Below are positions 47,011-58,263 of a stretch of DNA of 64,000 nt, one piece after another. The notes beneath the pieces were generated by a model. It worked only from the letters and a program-made list of their open reading frames with translations. It made no database searches and had not been told where the DNA came from. Numbering within the stretch: position 1 is the stretch's first letter; every line of letters begins with the position of its first letter. A program made the position numbers and the translations under genes. The DNA is from Cichorium intybus (Eukaryota; Streptophyta; Magnoliopsida; Asterales; Asteraceae), in assembly GCA_023525715.1 (NCBI GenBank), contig CM042012.1, positions 53,931,004-53,995,003 of the forward strand, written 5' to 3'.

Positions 47011-47337
47011 ATGAACCCTTCTTTTTCTCCAGTTACAAATGGAAACCATACCACTTCCCCGTTCCTAACACATGCAAAAAAAGAACTTGACAGTTTACAT
47101 GAACGAGAAGGCATTCTACTGCATGTCATCAACATCTCTATACAAAATGACGATATCCTAAAACAAATTATACAAGATTTAGAGGAAAATTTCGATGCAG
47201 ATACTGTCAACACAACAGTTCAGAGGGTGAAAGCAATATCCAACAATCTCACAACATTAATTGTTGAATCCATCCAGTCCATTACGTCACATGAAGAAAA
47301 GATCAAGCAGCTCTTAGAAGTTATAAACCCTACGTAA
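47011..47337 (+). CDS. Small helical protein 1 (unknown), Helitron cargo
   Basis: A 108-codon frame from ATG 47011 to TAA. I do not recognise it. The N-terminal 20 residues are Ser/Thr/Pro-rich (MNPSFSPVTNGNHTTSPF); the rest is predicted helical and charged, with heptad-like Leu/Ile spacing (KKELDSLHEREGILLHVINI, IIQDLEENFDADTV, IQSITSHEEKIKQLLEVINP). The motif IQNDDILK corresponds to LQADDLLK in small protein 2. The TATA box spacing also matches. It may act as a small coiled-coil partner, but no function can be assigned. Confidence 0.65.
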   Translation: MNPSFSPVTNGNHTTSPFLTHAKKELDSLHEREGILLHVINISIQNDDILKQIIQDLEENFDADTVNTTVQRVKAISNNLTTLIVESIQSITSHEEKIKQLLEVINPT

Positions 47338-48540
47338 AAGCTGTAATAAGCTTTTAAAAACTTCTTCCAGCTTCGTAAAAAATGTCTACCAGTTTATAGC
47401 GCCTATCTACTGTTTTTCGTATGTATCTAATGACTTTGTGGATGTATAAAACTTAGTATTCTGAAATATTTACGCACTTAAAAAAAAATTTATACATACC
47501 AAAAATCTTCTTGCTTATCAAAGATAATATCTTAAAAATTGGTCAAAACATGGAAATTACAATAAACTTTTTTTCTTGCTGCGACAATCAAACGGTCTTA
47601 CCAACAATATTCCTAACAATTTTTTCAAAAATATAAACGATTGATAAAGTAATTACGTATGTGATTATAAAAATGAAACACATGATAAAAATAATTTATA
47701 ACCGTTACGAGTTTAATATTCGATATTATAGTGATTAAACTGAATCTTTGAAAAATAGTAAATAATTAAAACTTAAATATAATTAATTAAGTGAATTGAA
47801 ATATAATTGAATGAATGACGTAGTTACACAAAAAGATCAAAACCTAAAAAAGATTATTAAAATCTAAACGATCAATAAATTTAACAAAAAAAATCTATTA
47901 AGTCTACTAATAAAAACCAATTTATTAGGTAAATAGAATAAAACAAAACTTAAAATACATATATATCAACAACAAAAAAAATTCCCCTAATATAATAACA
48001 ACTAAAAAAAATTTCTCTACCATATACTAACCTCATTCACCAAAAGAAAACCCATTCAATAACTTCCAATAATTATTTTCTCCAACCCATAATTATCCAC
48101 ATAAAAACGTCGCTATATCATATTTATATATTCAAAACAGAATAAACCAATCTATTCCACAATCATTTTCTCAAAAAAAATTTCTTACAGACTCTTAAAA
48201 AGAATAAACTACCTCACAGAACCCTCACAACTTGATACATAAAGCTAAATACACCGACCAATAAAAAAAACCCCACATTATGTAAAGGAAAAAAAAAACG
48301 CTCGAACGCTCCTGCTTCCATACCAGGAGAAAATGGAAAATTTAATACACAACAACCCTCCCGATATAAACGTCACTTCAATTGCCGGCTATTTATGAGA
48401 TTGGCAATTAATAACTGCAGATCATCCATTAAAAGCCCTACTTCACACACGATAAAGTTTCTATATAAAGTGAAAATCCATCTGGACAGAATCACAAACC
48501 TTCCAGTAAACATAAAAACATCCATACTGCAAGTACGACA
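47338..48540. promoter_or_regulatory. AT-rich interval with TATA box upstream of small ORF 2
   Basis: TATATAAA at 48462-48469 lies 72-79 bp before the ATG at 48541. The leader has AATCACAAACC. The remaining 1.1 kb shows no genes. A-rich runs on the plus strand make it hard to align. Confidence 0.5.
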
Positions 48541-48861
48541 ATGAAATCCACCGATTTGCTATACATGCTCTGCACCCTCACAAAAAAATCCGAAGAGAAT
48601 AAGAAACTCATCAAAAACGTACAAGAAACCCTTCAAGCAGACGACCTCCTGAAAAATGAAATGTTCGGCTATCTAGACACAACGCCTTCGTATATGAACT
48701 ATGTTCAAGGTAACTCAGCCATGGAAGATACAAACACCGATGCAGCAAAAATACTGGACCACCTACACGCGATTCAGCAGATTCTGAACGATCAAATTGC
48801 TTCCTACAAAAAGAAAATGAAGGAGATCGAAGAAAAGCCAGACGTTGTAGATTGGAACTGA
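48541..48861 (+). CDS. Small helical protein 2 (unknown), Helitron cargo
   Basis: A 106-codon frame from ATG 48541 to TGA. I do not recognise it. It starts MKSTDLLYMLCTLTKKSEEN, then LIKNVQETLQADDLLKNEMF, a short Tyr/Gly linker (TTPSYMNYVQGN) and a helix AKILDHLHAIQQILNDQIAS with YKKKMKEIEEKPDVV at the end. Length, helix-linker-helix plan and the [IL]QxDD[IL]LK motif match small protein 1, so the two look like paralogues. The upstream TATA box is 72-79 bp from the start. It is downstream of the Helitron replication genes and inside the 3' hairpin. Confidence 0.65.
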   Translation: MKSTDLLYMLCTLTKKSEENKKLIKNVQETLQADDLLKNEMFGYLDTTPSYMNYVQGNSAMEDTNTDAAKILDHLHAIQQILNDQIASYKKKMKEIEEKPDVVDWN

Positions 48862-49133
48862 AGAAAAGAGAAACAACCAGTGGAGAAGCCACAACCTTTT
48901 GGAAATCTTTTGGGTTATCAGTATGTCCTACGTTTACGTCCTTTGTATTTAATCTTTAAATGTATGTTGTCTTATAACACTGGTTGTAACTCCTCTATCT
49001 AATATCAATCTATGAAAACGCTTATATATTGCCTTGTCTACACTCCAAAATACACGCAAATGACTCATCTGACGTCTATCATTGATAACTACCCAATATA
49101 GAGAACAAAACGTCTACCAAAAAAAATCCCTTT
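48862..49133. other. 3' flank of small ORF 2
   Basis: Contains TGTATTTAATCTTTAAATG and TAATATCAATCTATG, probable poly(A) region. No other feature. Confidence 0.35.
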
Positions 49134-49358
49134 CTAATCGACCCGTGCAAATTATCAAGGCACTCTTTCCTTAGGGTCAGAGAACCCATCGCTATCTCCG
49201 TTGTCAACAACCTAAAAAACCTAAAAGAATACAGCCCTCAAAATAATATAGTCCAAATATTACTAAAACTAAGAGAAGCACTTATAAAAACCAACATTTC
49301 ACCCGAACAAACATTACCACAACAATTACTATACAGCACAGCAACAACGCCTCAATAA
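49134..49358 (+). pseudogene. Possible third small helical ORF, no start codon
   Basis: An open frame of about 75 codons with no ATG ends at TAA 49356. It reads RVREPIAISVVNNLKNLKEY, then SPQNNIVQILLKLREALIKT and PEQTLPQQLLYSTATTPQ. RE-P-IAISVVNN / PQNNIVQ recall REGILLHVIN / IQNDDILK of small protein 1. It could be a decayed third paralogue or chance. Confidence 0.35.
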
Positions 49359-49390
49359 CATTACCTACACATATCAATAGGGAAAGCATA

Positions 49391-49442
49391 TACCAATAAC
49401 CATACTAATAGATACAATACCAATAACCATACTAATAGATAC
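49391..49442. repeat. Short tandem repeat, 29-bp period
   Basis: ACCAATAACCATACTAATAG occurs twice in tandem, separated by ATACAAT. Confidence 0.85.
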
Positions 49443-49909
49443 AGACGCCAAAATCACTTACCTCCTAGGATTACAATACGAACATTTCATAAACCTCCAA
49501 AAACCACAAACAAAACAACTTTCGTACATAATCAAAACCACCTAGATCTTCCGATAGCTCCAAACCTGATTACAATTACCATTTTTACCAAAACGAAACT
49601 CTTGATGCAAGCGAACTTCTGATGGTAAATAGCTCTCATACCGTATACCCTCAGCCATATAATCGAAATACACACCATACACTCTCCCATTTTCTTACAT
49701 TTTCATCACTGACCGCTTCCTCCAATGGAACATCATCGTTCTCATCCACTAAAGTCTCATAACAAACCATCACATAACACCGAGACTAACCAATAATCCC
49801 AGAGGCATAATAGGGGTTCTTGAATCCTTCACCGATCCCCAACATCATACCCATTCACCGTAGTTAAACTTGAATATAGCAAGAACATGACAAGCGATCG
49901 CAAGACGGA

Positions 49910-49945
49910 CCCGTGCGGAGCACGGGGGCCCGCTCGTTCATAGTA
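49910..49945 (+). other. Helitron 3' terminal hairpin (candidate)
   Basis: CCCGTGC-gga-GCACGGG forms a 7-bp GC-only-rich stem at 49910-49926, the form most plant Helitrons show about 10 bp before their end. GGCCCGCTCGTTCATAG follows, then T. Confidence 0.7.
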
Positions 49946-50464
49946 AAATTTGATAAAACTCGCTAGAATCATCAAAATGCGGAACTTTTATTGAGATATG
50001 ATTAATGAATGATATACATGTGTTTAGACAATAAATGATCTATGACAATAGAACGGCTTTTTATACAACTTCAACTGGCATAGCCCATGTTTTGTGAAAA
50101 AGATAGTGAAAATGCCAGTGCCACTAAACCAAGCCCAAATCATTTGGGATAACTCGTAAGCTTCAGCCAATATTATTTCATTCCATCATTCGGAATCCTT
50201 GTCTCTTTCTAGGTTATCAGATATCGATTCTCCAGTACTACTTTTGCACTTTAATAAATGTTCAATTAAGTCCATTCAGCCCAATTTGATACCTTTTTTG
50301 ATTGGATGTATTAGCGGATGCTTGCTTGCAGAATGTTGAATGTTGGAGAAAAATTAAATGTCAAAGAAATTGAAAAAAAAAATCGAAATTTTCATATGGT
50401 TGATTGTTAGGAAAGAAGTAAATTTCATTTCTGTCATAATAAGCTTTTATATGTTTTCTCTGGT
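49946..50464. other. Non-coding interval
   Basis: No gene is supported. A short minus-strand frame near 50050-50150 is not recognisable. Confidence 0.3.
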
Positions 50465-50473
50465 TTGTAAATT

Positions 50474-51243
50474 GGATAAATTGCAAAAAAATCATTAAGT
50501 TTATGTAAATTTTCGATTTTGACACTGTGTTTATTTTTTTGGCAATTAAGTTATTAAGTTTTTCAATTTGTTGCAGTTTTGACTATTTGACCGGTCAAAC
50601 CGGCTGCTAATTGATGTGACATGGCGACATGTCAGTCTTTAGTGATGTGACACTGATTTGGCGCTGGTATGACGATAGTTTTTTTTTTTTTTTTTGAAAA
50701 GTAATATTTAAAACAACAATTATAAGGGATAAAGTATTTTATTTAGTTTTTTGAGGATACAAATATAATATTTTGAAAGTAAGATGATATGCATTGATCG
50801 TATATACTCTATAATGTAATTATAAAAAAGTAATTCAAAGCATACTTTTAAAAATTGATTTGAAAGTAAGATGATATACAGTGATTGTATATATATACTA
50901 TCTACTGATAATCATGTTAAAGTGTAAAATATATATTTAGTAGAATTGGTAATTATGGTTTATATATGAGTGGATTTGTTAATTGGGTCATTATTTATCT
51001 TAATAGTTAAATACGTAAGAATAAAAGAAATTTTTAGATAAAATAGAAAATAACATCATGCAACGTCAGTATCACGTCATCAAATACTGACACATCACCA
51101 TACCACGTCAGTTGGCAACCGGAGTGATCGGTCAAATGGTAAAAAATATAACAATTTGGAAAACTTAGTAACTTAATTGAAAAAAATTACAGTGTCAAAA
51201 TCAAACTTTTATGTAAATATAATGACTTTTTTGCAATTTACCC
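50474..51243. mobile_element. MULE-type (Mutator-like) MITE with 9-bp duplication
   Basis: The ends are GGATAAATTGCAAAAAAATC and, inverted on the right, GGGTAAATTGCAAAAAAGTC, with the homology continuing for more than 100 bp (both pass through GATTTTGACACTGT). TTGTAAATT is duplicated at 50465-50473 and 51244-51252: 9 bp, as Mutator elements produce. The interior contains TGACATGGCGACATGTCA-like palindromic words and no coding sequence. Confidence 0.92.
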
Positions 51244-51252
51244 TTGTAAATT

Positions 51253-52839
51253 TATCAAAAGATGCAAATATGAACAATGGCAAATGACAAGATTGATATA
51301 TTGGTTAAATTTTAATAACCAAAACTTGAAACAAAACATAGAACCTTAAGCTCAGATCTTTAATCTCGAATCTAGTTAAAATAAATTAAACAACAAGAAA
51401 AATTACATAACTACTTTCATGAAGTTTTGCAAAGCTGCTGAAAATGATTATTTTTCAGATGATCTCAAAAGCTCTATATAAATCTACCGGTGTCTGTATT
51501 TTCCTATATCTTTTTTGCTTCTCGTCACATGTTTATATAGATGGAGATATAACTGAATGTCAGAGTTTTAATGGATAAAGATGAGTTTGAGTCAACCACG
51601 AACTCAACCTACAAGATAAACATTGATTAGAGTTTATTTATTATTTAAAATCAGTCTATCAACAATTTCAAATAGTAAGCATTATAAATTCCTAATTTTT
51701 AATGATAACAAAATATACATTTAATTTAAATGTTCCCAAAATATCTAACAATCTTCCACTAGACCACGAATATCTGAATGTATATATAATCATATATGTG
51801 CTTTAACATATGTTATCATATTATTAGTATCATTAAACAACGTTGTCCATTAATCTTGACAGTATAGGATCAAAGCAGTATTTGTTACATTTTACGTAAC
51901 TAAACCGATCAATGGTCACATATACATGTATGACTAAACGACATAGATTAAACATAAATATATTGTTTTGTAATCAATTTAGATTTCTTACAAGCCCCTA
52001 TTTAGCTTGGAGTGAGATCAAACTTCAAAATAAGTGTAAATAATAATGGAATAAACTGAATCTTAAATTTTGTACAGAAATAAATAATTGTTCTTAAACA
52101 CTACATCCCTTTTAGATATATGTCAAATTAATTAAATACTACCTTGGGATTCTTAATGCATTGCTATGATAATTGTTATGATTGGTATGTATACACGTCA
52201 TATTGTGCGGGATTAGAACCTAGACCTTTGGTTAATATTGAGTCGAGTCGAGAGTATGTCTAGACATACAACTCTTGTGGGGATGAGGGCACGAGACGCC
52301 CATGTATCCATGACGAGGGCTTGTCGAGGCATTTTGGGGAATGACCCCATTTGAGAAAGACCGTTTTGGGAAGGGGCTGGCCCGACCTAAATGGTAATTA
52401 CTTGTTTTGTGGTATCAATTAGGGATATGTACTTCTCATACTTGTAGTTAAATCTTGGTATATGGATGATTATTTTATGTACTCGCAAGACAATTTGTCT
52501 TACTTCTTTTTGTGGTTGTTGTTGTGGCATGTATCCAGGAAATGAAAATAAAGAATAAAATGAAGTTAGTGGGAATTTTTGCACTAGATAACTTTTTGGT
52601 GAAGCAGAGACATGGATACTAGATTAGTTAGGAGTCCTTTTGTTACATTGTACATGTATAATACTCTTACCATGACTCTTGTATATACCCATTTGTGACA
52701 CCAAATGATACACCAACTTAATATTTTGTGAGATATGAAATGCGAAAAATTAGGACCAGTGTTCATGTACTATGATATTATTGATCAAATGAATGTGCAT
52801 AAAATTTGGGTCATTACATTTCACCTTAGACTTAGGCTT
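51253..52839. other. Non-coding interval
   Basis: AT-rich; short open frames at 52387-52766 have no recognisable product. A GC-richer stretch at 52190-52390 (GGGGATGAGGGCACGAGACG) stands out but is unidentified. Confidence 0.3.
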
Positions 52840-54130
52840 AGTCTTAATATTGGATTTACTCCTACGTGATGATTTGAAACTTTGTTGTTTTCGCTGGGAA
52901 CAGAGATGAGCATGTTAGGCATTTGTGTCTTATCTGTAGGCAACAATTGTATATTTTTCTTTATTGAACATTCTCCTTGACATGTGATACGATTATGGTT
53001 TTATGGACATCCAACTTGTCGTTTGTCCATCCACGGTGGTAATACGTGCATGACTTCGTTTGATAATTCGTATTTAGCTAGAACAAGCATGAGATGCACC
53101 ACCTCCTTATATGTTGATCGATATGTCTCACTTGTGAAATAACCTTTGTACCCATTTAGTGTACTGTTTATAACCTAGTAGTTTGAAAGTCGTTGACGCA
53201 TGACCGTACGGTATGTCAACCAATTTCCATTTCCCACATGTACAAGTTCTTTAGTGTAAGTTGACTATGTCATCTTTCTTTTGGTCAATAATTGATGTCT
53301 ATTTGAATCCATCTTGTATACCCTCCATGTTGTAGAATTATGAATCCTCGTTTCAATAACCTTCTCAGCATAAGGCTTAACATGCTTTTGAAGTTCATCA
53401 ACATATGGATAATAACATATTTCGATGCACAATACAAAATGTTAAATAAAGTTATACTATTATATAAAATTTAATCACCTGCAACATTATGCCGTTGGCA
53501 GAACCATTGTTGCATTTTTGCTTAAAAAAGTCAATTAACATTGCTATTGGCAATTTACGGGTGTATATTGATAACACGTTGATTGAATCGACATTGTTAG
53601 ATGTCATTATATTATAATGAACCCTATAAAAACATGTCATTGCCCATTAATGGTGATTAATTTGTCAATGCATGTACAACAGTCATCATTAAGTGGACAT
53701 CAAGCCTAGCAAAGTTATATTTAAAATTAGACTCTTTATAAGCTTTGCAAGTCTCCCATAACAAAATTTCATTTCTCTCTTATTTTCTGATCTTTGCTCG
53801 GATATCCATTAGCAATGGTCAACAACAGGGTCCACGCTATATGTTTGGGAACATAACTTGGATGACTATGTCAACGAAAATAGCCATATCAAATATGATA
53901 GCTAAGGATTCATATCCCAATACATTATTTCAACCTCGATAAAAACCATATCCATGATTCCCTATTGTTTTCCAACCCCGAATGCAAGTGGCAAGATTTG
54001 GTTGTTGTCATCATGGCTACCACTAGGAGCATAGTCCCCAAGTATTTTCCTTCCAGGTGGGCATCGTCAATGACAATAAGGGGATTCAAGGAGGTTTGAA
54101 ATGCACGAATCTATAAAATATCATATTAGT
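52840..54130 (-). pseudogene. Mutator-like (MULE) transposase remnant
   Basis: Read from right to left the minus strand gives DDAHLEGKYLGTMLLVAMMT (about 54090-54010), the DDE transposase start where MULEs have DGTHLKGKYKG; SWIWFLSRLK; TSNNVDSINVL and ARKLPI-like TRKLPIAMLIDFFKQKCNN (about 53600-53520); HVKPYAEKVIETRIHNS (53390-53330); and the SWIM zinc finger CTCGKWKLVDIPYGHA (53250-53200), with CxC intact and the last Cys of PCGH as Tyr. RQIRHKC near 52930 may be the C-terminal zinc knuckle. Many stops and frame changes show it is dead. Possible N-terminal parts lie between 54180 and 54810 but are weaker. Confidence 0.75.
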
Positions 54131-55213
54131 AATTAGATCCCAAAAGTATATAACAACTACAAATAATGTTTCGAAAAATATTCTTTAAGGGACCCTCTCA
54201 ATAGATCTAGAGCATAGACTTTTTCCTTCCATGCTTGCCAGTAAGTAATATGAACACTAAAGTGGTCATTTTGAGTTTACTGATTTTGCTTTCCCTGAAA
54301 CATATTTCCTTTACTATAAGCTAATATATCCTTTAAAAAGTGACCCAACATATTCTTATTGGCTTGACGATGATGGGGACGTAGTTGTGTGTTTTAGCAA
54401 GTTTGATTTTCCTCTTATTTATAACTTGAAAAGTTTCGTAATGTTATCTTCTATAGCTTTACCCGCCATTTACAATATATAACGAAACAAACTGCTTCAA
54501 ACCTGTCTATCGTGGATTTGCTAATTTTAGTTTGAAATCCATCCGCAACACATTTCATTCCCAAAGCTAGCTTAAGATCTTCTTTGGTTTTGTATAATCG
54601 TAACAATTTGATACGTGATCAAGGGTTGTGGGCTATGGAAACTTTATGTTTTTAGGTTGATAATTCGGGCAATTTTATGGATTAGGCATTCCCTAATAAG
54701 TAGTTTTAGTTTCTCTAAAATCAGAAAAATAATATGTATACGTTTCCTTATGAGGTTATCGGGGCTTAGTTTCCTCTTCATCAAATTTAATGTCATCATC
54801 ATCATAATCTGAAAATAATCAAATTTTCCCACCAATTATCTTTGTGGAAGTATGTTTGCATCATTCACTTACATCATTAGCTTTTCCTTATTGATTATTG
54901 ATTCATCAACATCATATGCAAAACCATAAAGAGAAAATTCCTTACCTTTATACCTACATGACTACACCACCTCCATATGATTCAACATCATAAGTAATAC
55001 ATTACATATTTGGTTACTTTCCCCACCAGACGACTTATTGCCACTCAAATGATTTTCCTTTGCCTATACATTAACACCACTTTCCAAAACATGAATAACA
55101 ACAAACAATTATAATGTGTTATGAGGGAAACTAATTAGTAGTTACAACACTAATAAAATATTTGACAACCGTCAATAATTTAAATAACTATGTTTGATCG
55201 AGAATACTAAAAA
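54131..55213. other. Degenerate interval, probably MULE 5' portion
   Basis: The minus strand near 54350 reads LAKTHNYVPIIVKPIRICWV and near 54530 KCVADGFQTKISKSTI, consistent with the N-terminal half of a MULE transposase but broken. The 55000-55213 part shows nothing. Confidence 0.35.
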
Positions 55214-55304
55214 GATATATGTAAGGCCGGTCGGGAGATTTTGGAGGCCCTGTACAATTTGTTAAATGTGGGCCCCAATACTTGCAAATTCGATCGGACA
55301 AACT

Positions 55305-57395
55305 TTAATTCAAAATGTAAAATAAAAAATACACTTGTTTCGATTTGAATAACGCTATTCCTCTAGTATTTTTTGAGATAAACTTTTCAATTACATCTTC
55401 ATAAGGAATGTTATCCAATAGGTTGTTCTCAATAGCCATCAACGCCAATCCATTGAGTCTTTCTTGTGTCATGGTAGATCGTAAGTAGGACTTCAATAAC
55501 TTCAACTTAGAAAAACATCTTTCTGCAGATGCAACAGTAATAGGAATGGTCAATAAAATTCTATATGCTATAGTTGTATTAGGAAAACAACCAACTCTTC
55601 TTAAAAATTTTAAAATATCAAAAGCTGTCATCTTTTCCTTTGGCAAAAGATTTAAGAGTAATTTTAACTCACTATATAAGTCATTTCCATCAATATCCGA
55701 ATGCTCATCTTTCTTAAGTGAAGTTTCAAGAGACATACAACAAGTCTTTAAGCTCATATCATCTAGTGAATGCAATTTTTCAGAATTAAACAAGAAACCA
55801 AATATATCATCATATTCTTTATATTGTTCAAATCTTGTAGTGAGAGAAGTAATTGCTTGATCAACAATATATAAAAAAATATTTAACTCTAAAAGATTCT
55901 TCTCCAGATTGTGAAACATTAGAAGATGTATCATTTGAAATCTCATCAAAATGTCTTTTTCTTATAATTTGACGTCTTTGTGGAAATATTGGATCAATGT
56001 TCATTTCAATTGCTATTTCTTTTGCAGTTTGTAAAGCATTTAGAAAACCATTTTCTCTATAATCCTTAAAAAAAATTAATCCATTTATTTTTTCCATAGC
56101 AACATCGATAAGCATATATTTTGATTGCAATTGTTTGCTAACTAAATTAACCGCATATAAAATTTCATACCAAATAACTAGTGCCATTATAAATTCAAAG
56201 TCACCAAGTTCATTTTGTGCTAAAGATTTAGCTTCACTTCTTATTTTTGGAACATTATCATTTTCAGCTACTTGAAGTAAAGCTTCTTGTACATCTAAAA
56301 TTTGAAATCTTATAGCTTTAACACTATCGACACCACGAGTGGATGACAAAGATTTAAGAGTTAATCCTTTCACATTACTTTTTAAAAATATCTTATCTCT
56401 TAGTGGAATTTGCAAATATTGTATAAATATGTTGTATAGTTCCAAAAAAATCTTTTGCTTTACCACAAGTATTAGCCATATCACACAATGTTAAATTCAA
56501 ACTATGACAACCACAAGGAGTATAAAAAGCTCTAGAATTTATATCTTTGAGTTTTTTTTTTTTTTTTTGCACTCCTTGATGTTTCCCTTTCATATTTGAT
56601 CCATTATCATAACCTTGTCCACGCACATTATTAATATCAAGATCAATCAAATTCAATTCATTTTGTAAAACATCAAAAAGTCCTTGACCCGTTGTATCAT
56701 TTACATCTAAAAACCCTAAAAAGGATTCTTCAATGCAAACAATACTTGAAGAGACATCAACATATCTTAAAATCATAGTAATTTGCTCTTGGTGACTTAT
56801 ATCCGGAGTACAATCAAGTATTATGGAAAAATATTTTGCTTTTTTTATTTTTTGAAGAATAACAGATTTTATTTAAGAAGAAAGCAAAAGTATTATTTCA
56901 TTTTGTATCCCATGCCCAAGATAATGATTTTGCAAACTATTTTCATTTGTAATGATTTTGCAAACTATTTTCATTTTGCAAATCTCTTTTAGGACCATTT
57001 AGTGCTAAAGTATTTATCATATTGGAATCAAGAGCATTCCAATTTCTTGGATCAAATATATCAAACGTATTGAAATCATTGCCATCAACATTAACATTAA
57101 CATTAACATTAACATTATCAACATTAGCATCATCACTAACATTAGCATCATTAAAATTATCATCATCAACATTAACATCATCACAATTATCATCATCAAT
57201 ATTAACATCATCAAAGTTATCATCATCAACATTATCATCATTAAAAGTTTCGTTTTCATTTTGTTGAAAATTTGGTGTTTCTTTTAATATAAACTTATCT
57301 AAAGCTCCTTTTTGAGATTTAGTTAATTCCTCAATTCTTTGTTTTTTCTTACGTTTTTCATATCCATATTCATATTTTTTAAATCTAGGAGGCAT
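55305..57395 (-). pseudogene. hAT transposase, zinc-finger MYM1-like, deleted and shifted
   Basis: ATG at 57395 opens MPPRFKKYEYGYEKRKKKQR, then an Asp/Asn repeat tract (57080-57250) and FDIFDPRNWNALDSNMINTL..GPKRD. Such proteins next have a TTF zinc finger; here it is missing, and the reading jumps near 56950 to HGIQNEIILLLSS, ILDCTPDISHQEQITMILRY and DINNVRGQGYDNGSNMKGKH. Then come SRAFYTPCGCHSLNL, VKGLTLKSLSSTRGVDSVKA, and the C-terminal dimerisation region ITVASAERCFSKLKLLKSYL, TMTQERLNGLALMAIE. About 250 residues are deleted between the N-terminus and the DDE domain. Frame changes occur near 56400 and 55900, with a stop at about 56875 and a 14-T run at 56555-56568. Confidence 0.85.
56940..56985. 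repeat. Short direct duplication at the transposase deletion junction
   Basis: GATTTTGCAAACTATTTTCA occurs at 56926-56945 and again at 56953-56972, marking where the zinc-finger segment was lost. Confidence 0.8.
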
Positions 57396-58263
57396 TATAA
57401 ACTAGAAAAAGGAAAGAAAACACCTTGTTTTGAAACTGAAGTAGGAAACTTGAACGATTTTATCCTCTAGATAATTTGTACAAATCAAAAACAAAACACA
57501 GAAAAGATCAAATCAGAAAGACATAAAGAATAAATCAGATTAAATTTGTATAAATCAAAATAAAAAACAAAACATAATCAGAAAAATGTTAAAGCTGATT
57601 AAATCCGTACAAATCAAAAACACAATAGACATGAACGATTTTAAGAAAGACTTAAACGAAACTGAATATGAAATCAGAAAATAACAATTAAGAAACGAAA
57701 TCAGAAAATAAAAATTAAGAAAAAAATCGGAATCAGAAACAGAGAACAAAATAAGAATATGAAAATCAGAAAATATACCTCTGTTAGTCTGAATTCGTCA
57801 AGTCGATTTTGAGTTCCTTTTTTCAATTCAGCCAAGAAACAAAGACGATCGAGTGATCGAGTGATCGAGCAATGAAATTAAGTTCCTTTTTTCGATTTTG
57901 AGTTCCTTTTTCTGATTGCAACGAAATACATAAACCATCGAAGTGATCGAGAGACGGGAAAGGAGCCGTTAGTCATAATTGCGACTGCGTCTTCGGTAAT
58001 GAACGAAAAAGAAGGAAGACGGTTCATATTTCCTTTTTTGTTTTGACTTTCGTTTCCAATTTTCCCGCTTCTGTTCACGTTTTCAATTTCACGCTTGCCG
58101 CTTTGCTGAAAACTGAATTGAGAATATGTAAACATTAAAAAAAACCTAATTTGCTTGGGCCTAATCTCCTATAAACATATTAAAATTTTATGGGCCCTTT
58201 GGGTTGGTGGGCCCTGTTCCATGGCACTCCTTGAACTTCCTTATATCCGGGCCTGGATATATG

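Larger units (their letters stand above)
37119..49945 (+). mobile_element. Large Helitron with Rep-helicase, RPA and accessory genes
   Basis: The 5' tip candidate TCTTCATTATTATTCTATTT (37119) is preceded by A, as expected for insertion between A and T, and is followed by the AT-rich lead and AAAAGCG text common in plant Helitrons. The 3' candidate is the hairpin CCCGTGCggaGCACGGG (49910-49926), with the end about 10-19 bp further on and a T following. The canonical CTRR end is not clean (CTCG or ATAG), so the exact last base is uncertain. Genes inside, all on the plus strand: Rep-helicase, RPA1-like, Agenet-domain ORF and two or three small helical ORFs. There are no terminal inverted repeats or obvious target duplication, as expected for rolling-circle elements. 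Confidence 0.75.
55222..58255 (-). mobile_element. hAT transposon with 8-bp duplication, internally deleted
   Basis: The duplicated GATATATG flanks the element at 55214-55221 and 58256-58263. The tips are TAAGGCCGG and, inverted on the right, CAGGCCCGG, and GGGCCC words lie just inside both ends (55276, 58192, 58210). The interior encodes one hAT transposase on the minus strand, damaged. Confidence 0.9.

Noticed and set aside
57017..57267. Met/Leu- and Thr/Leu-rich frames opposite the Asp/Asn tract of the hAT transposase
   Set aside because: They are shadow frames of a simple-sequence coding tract.
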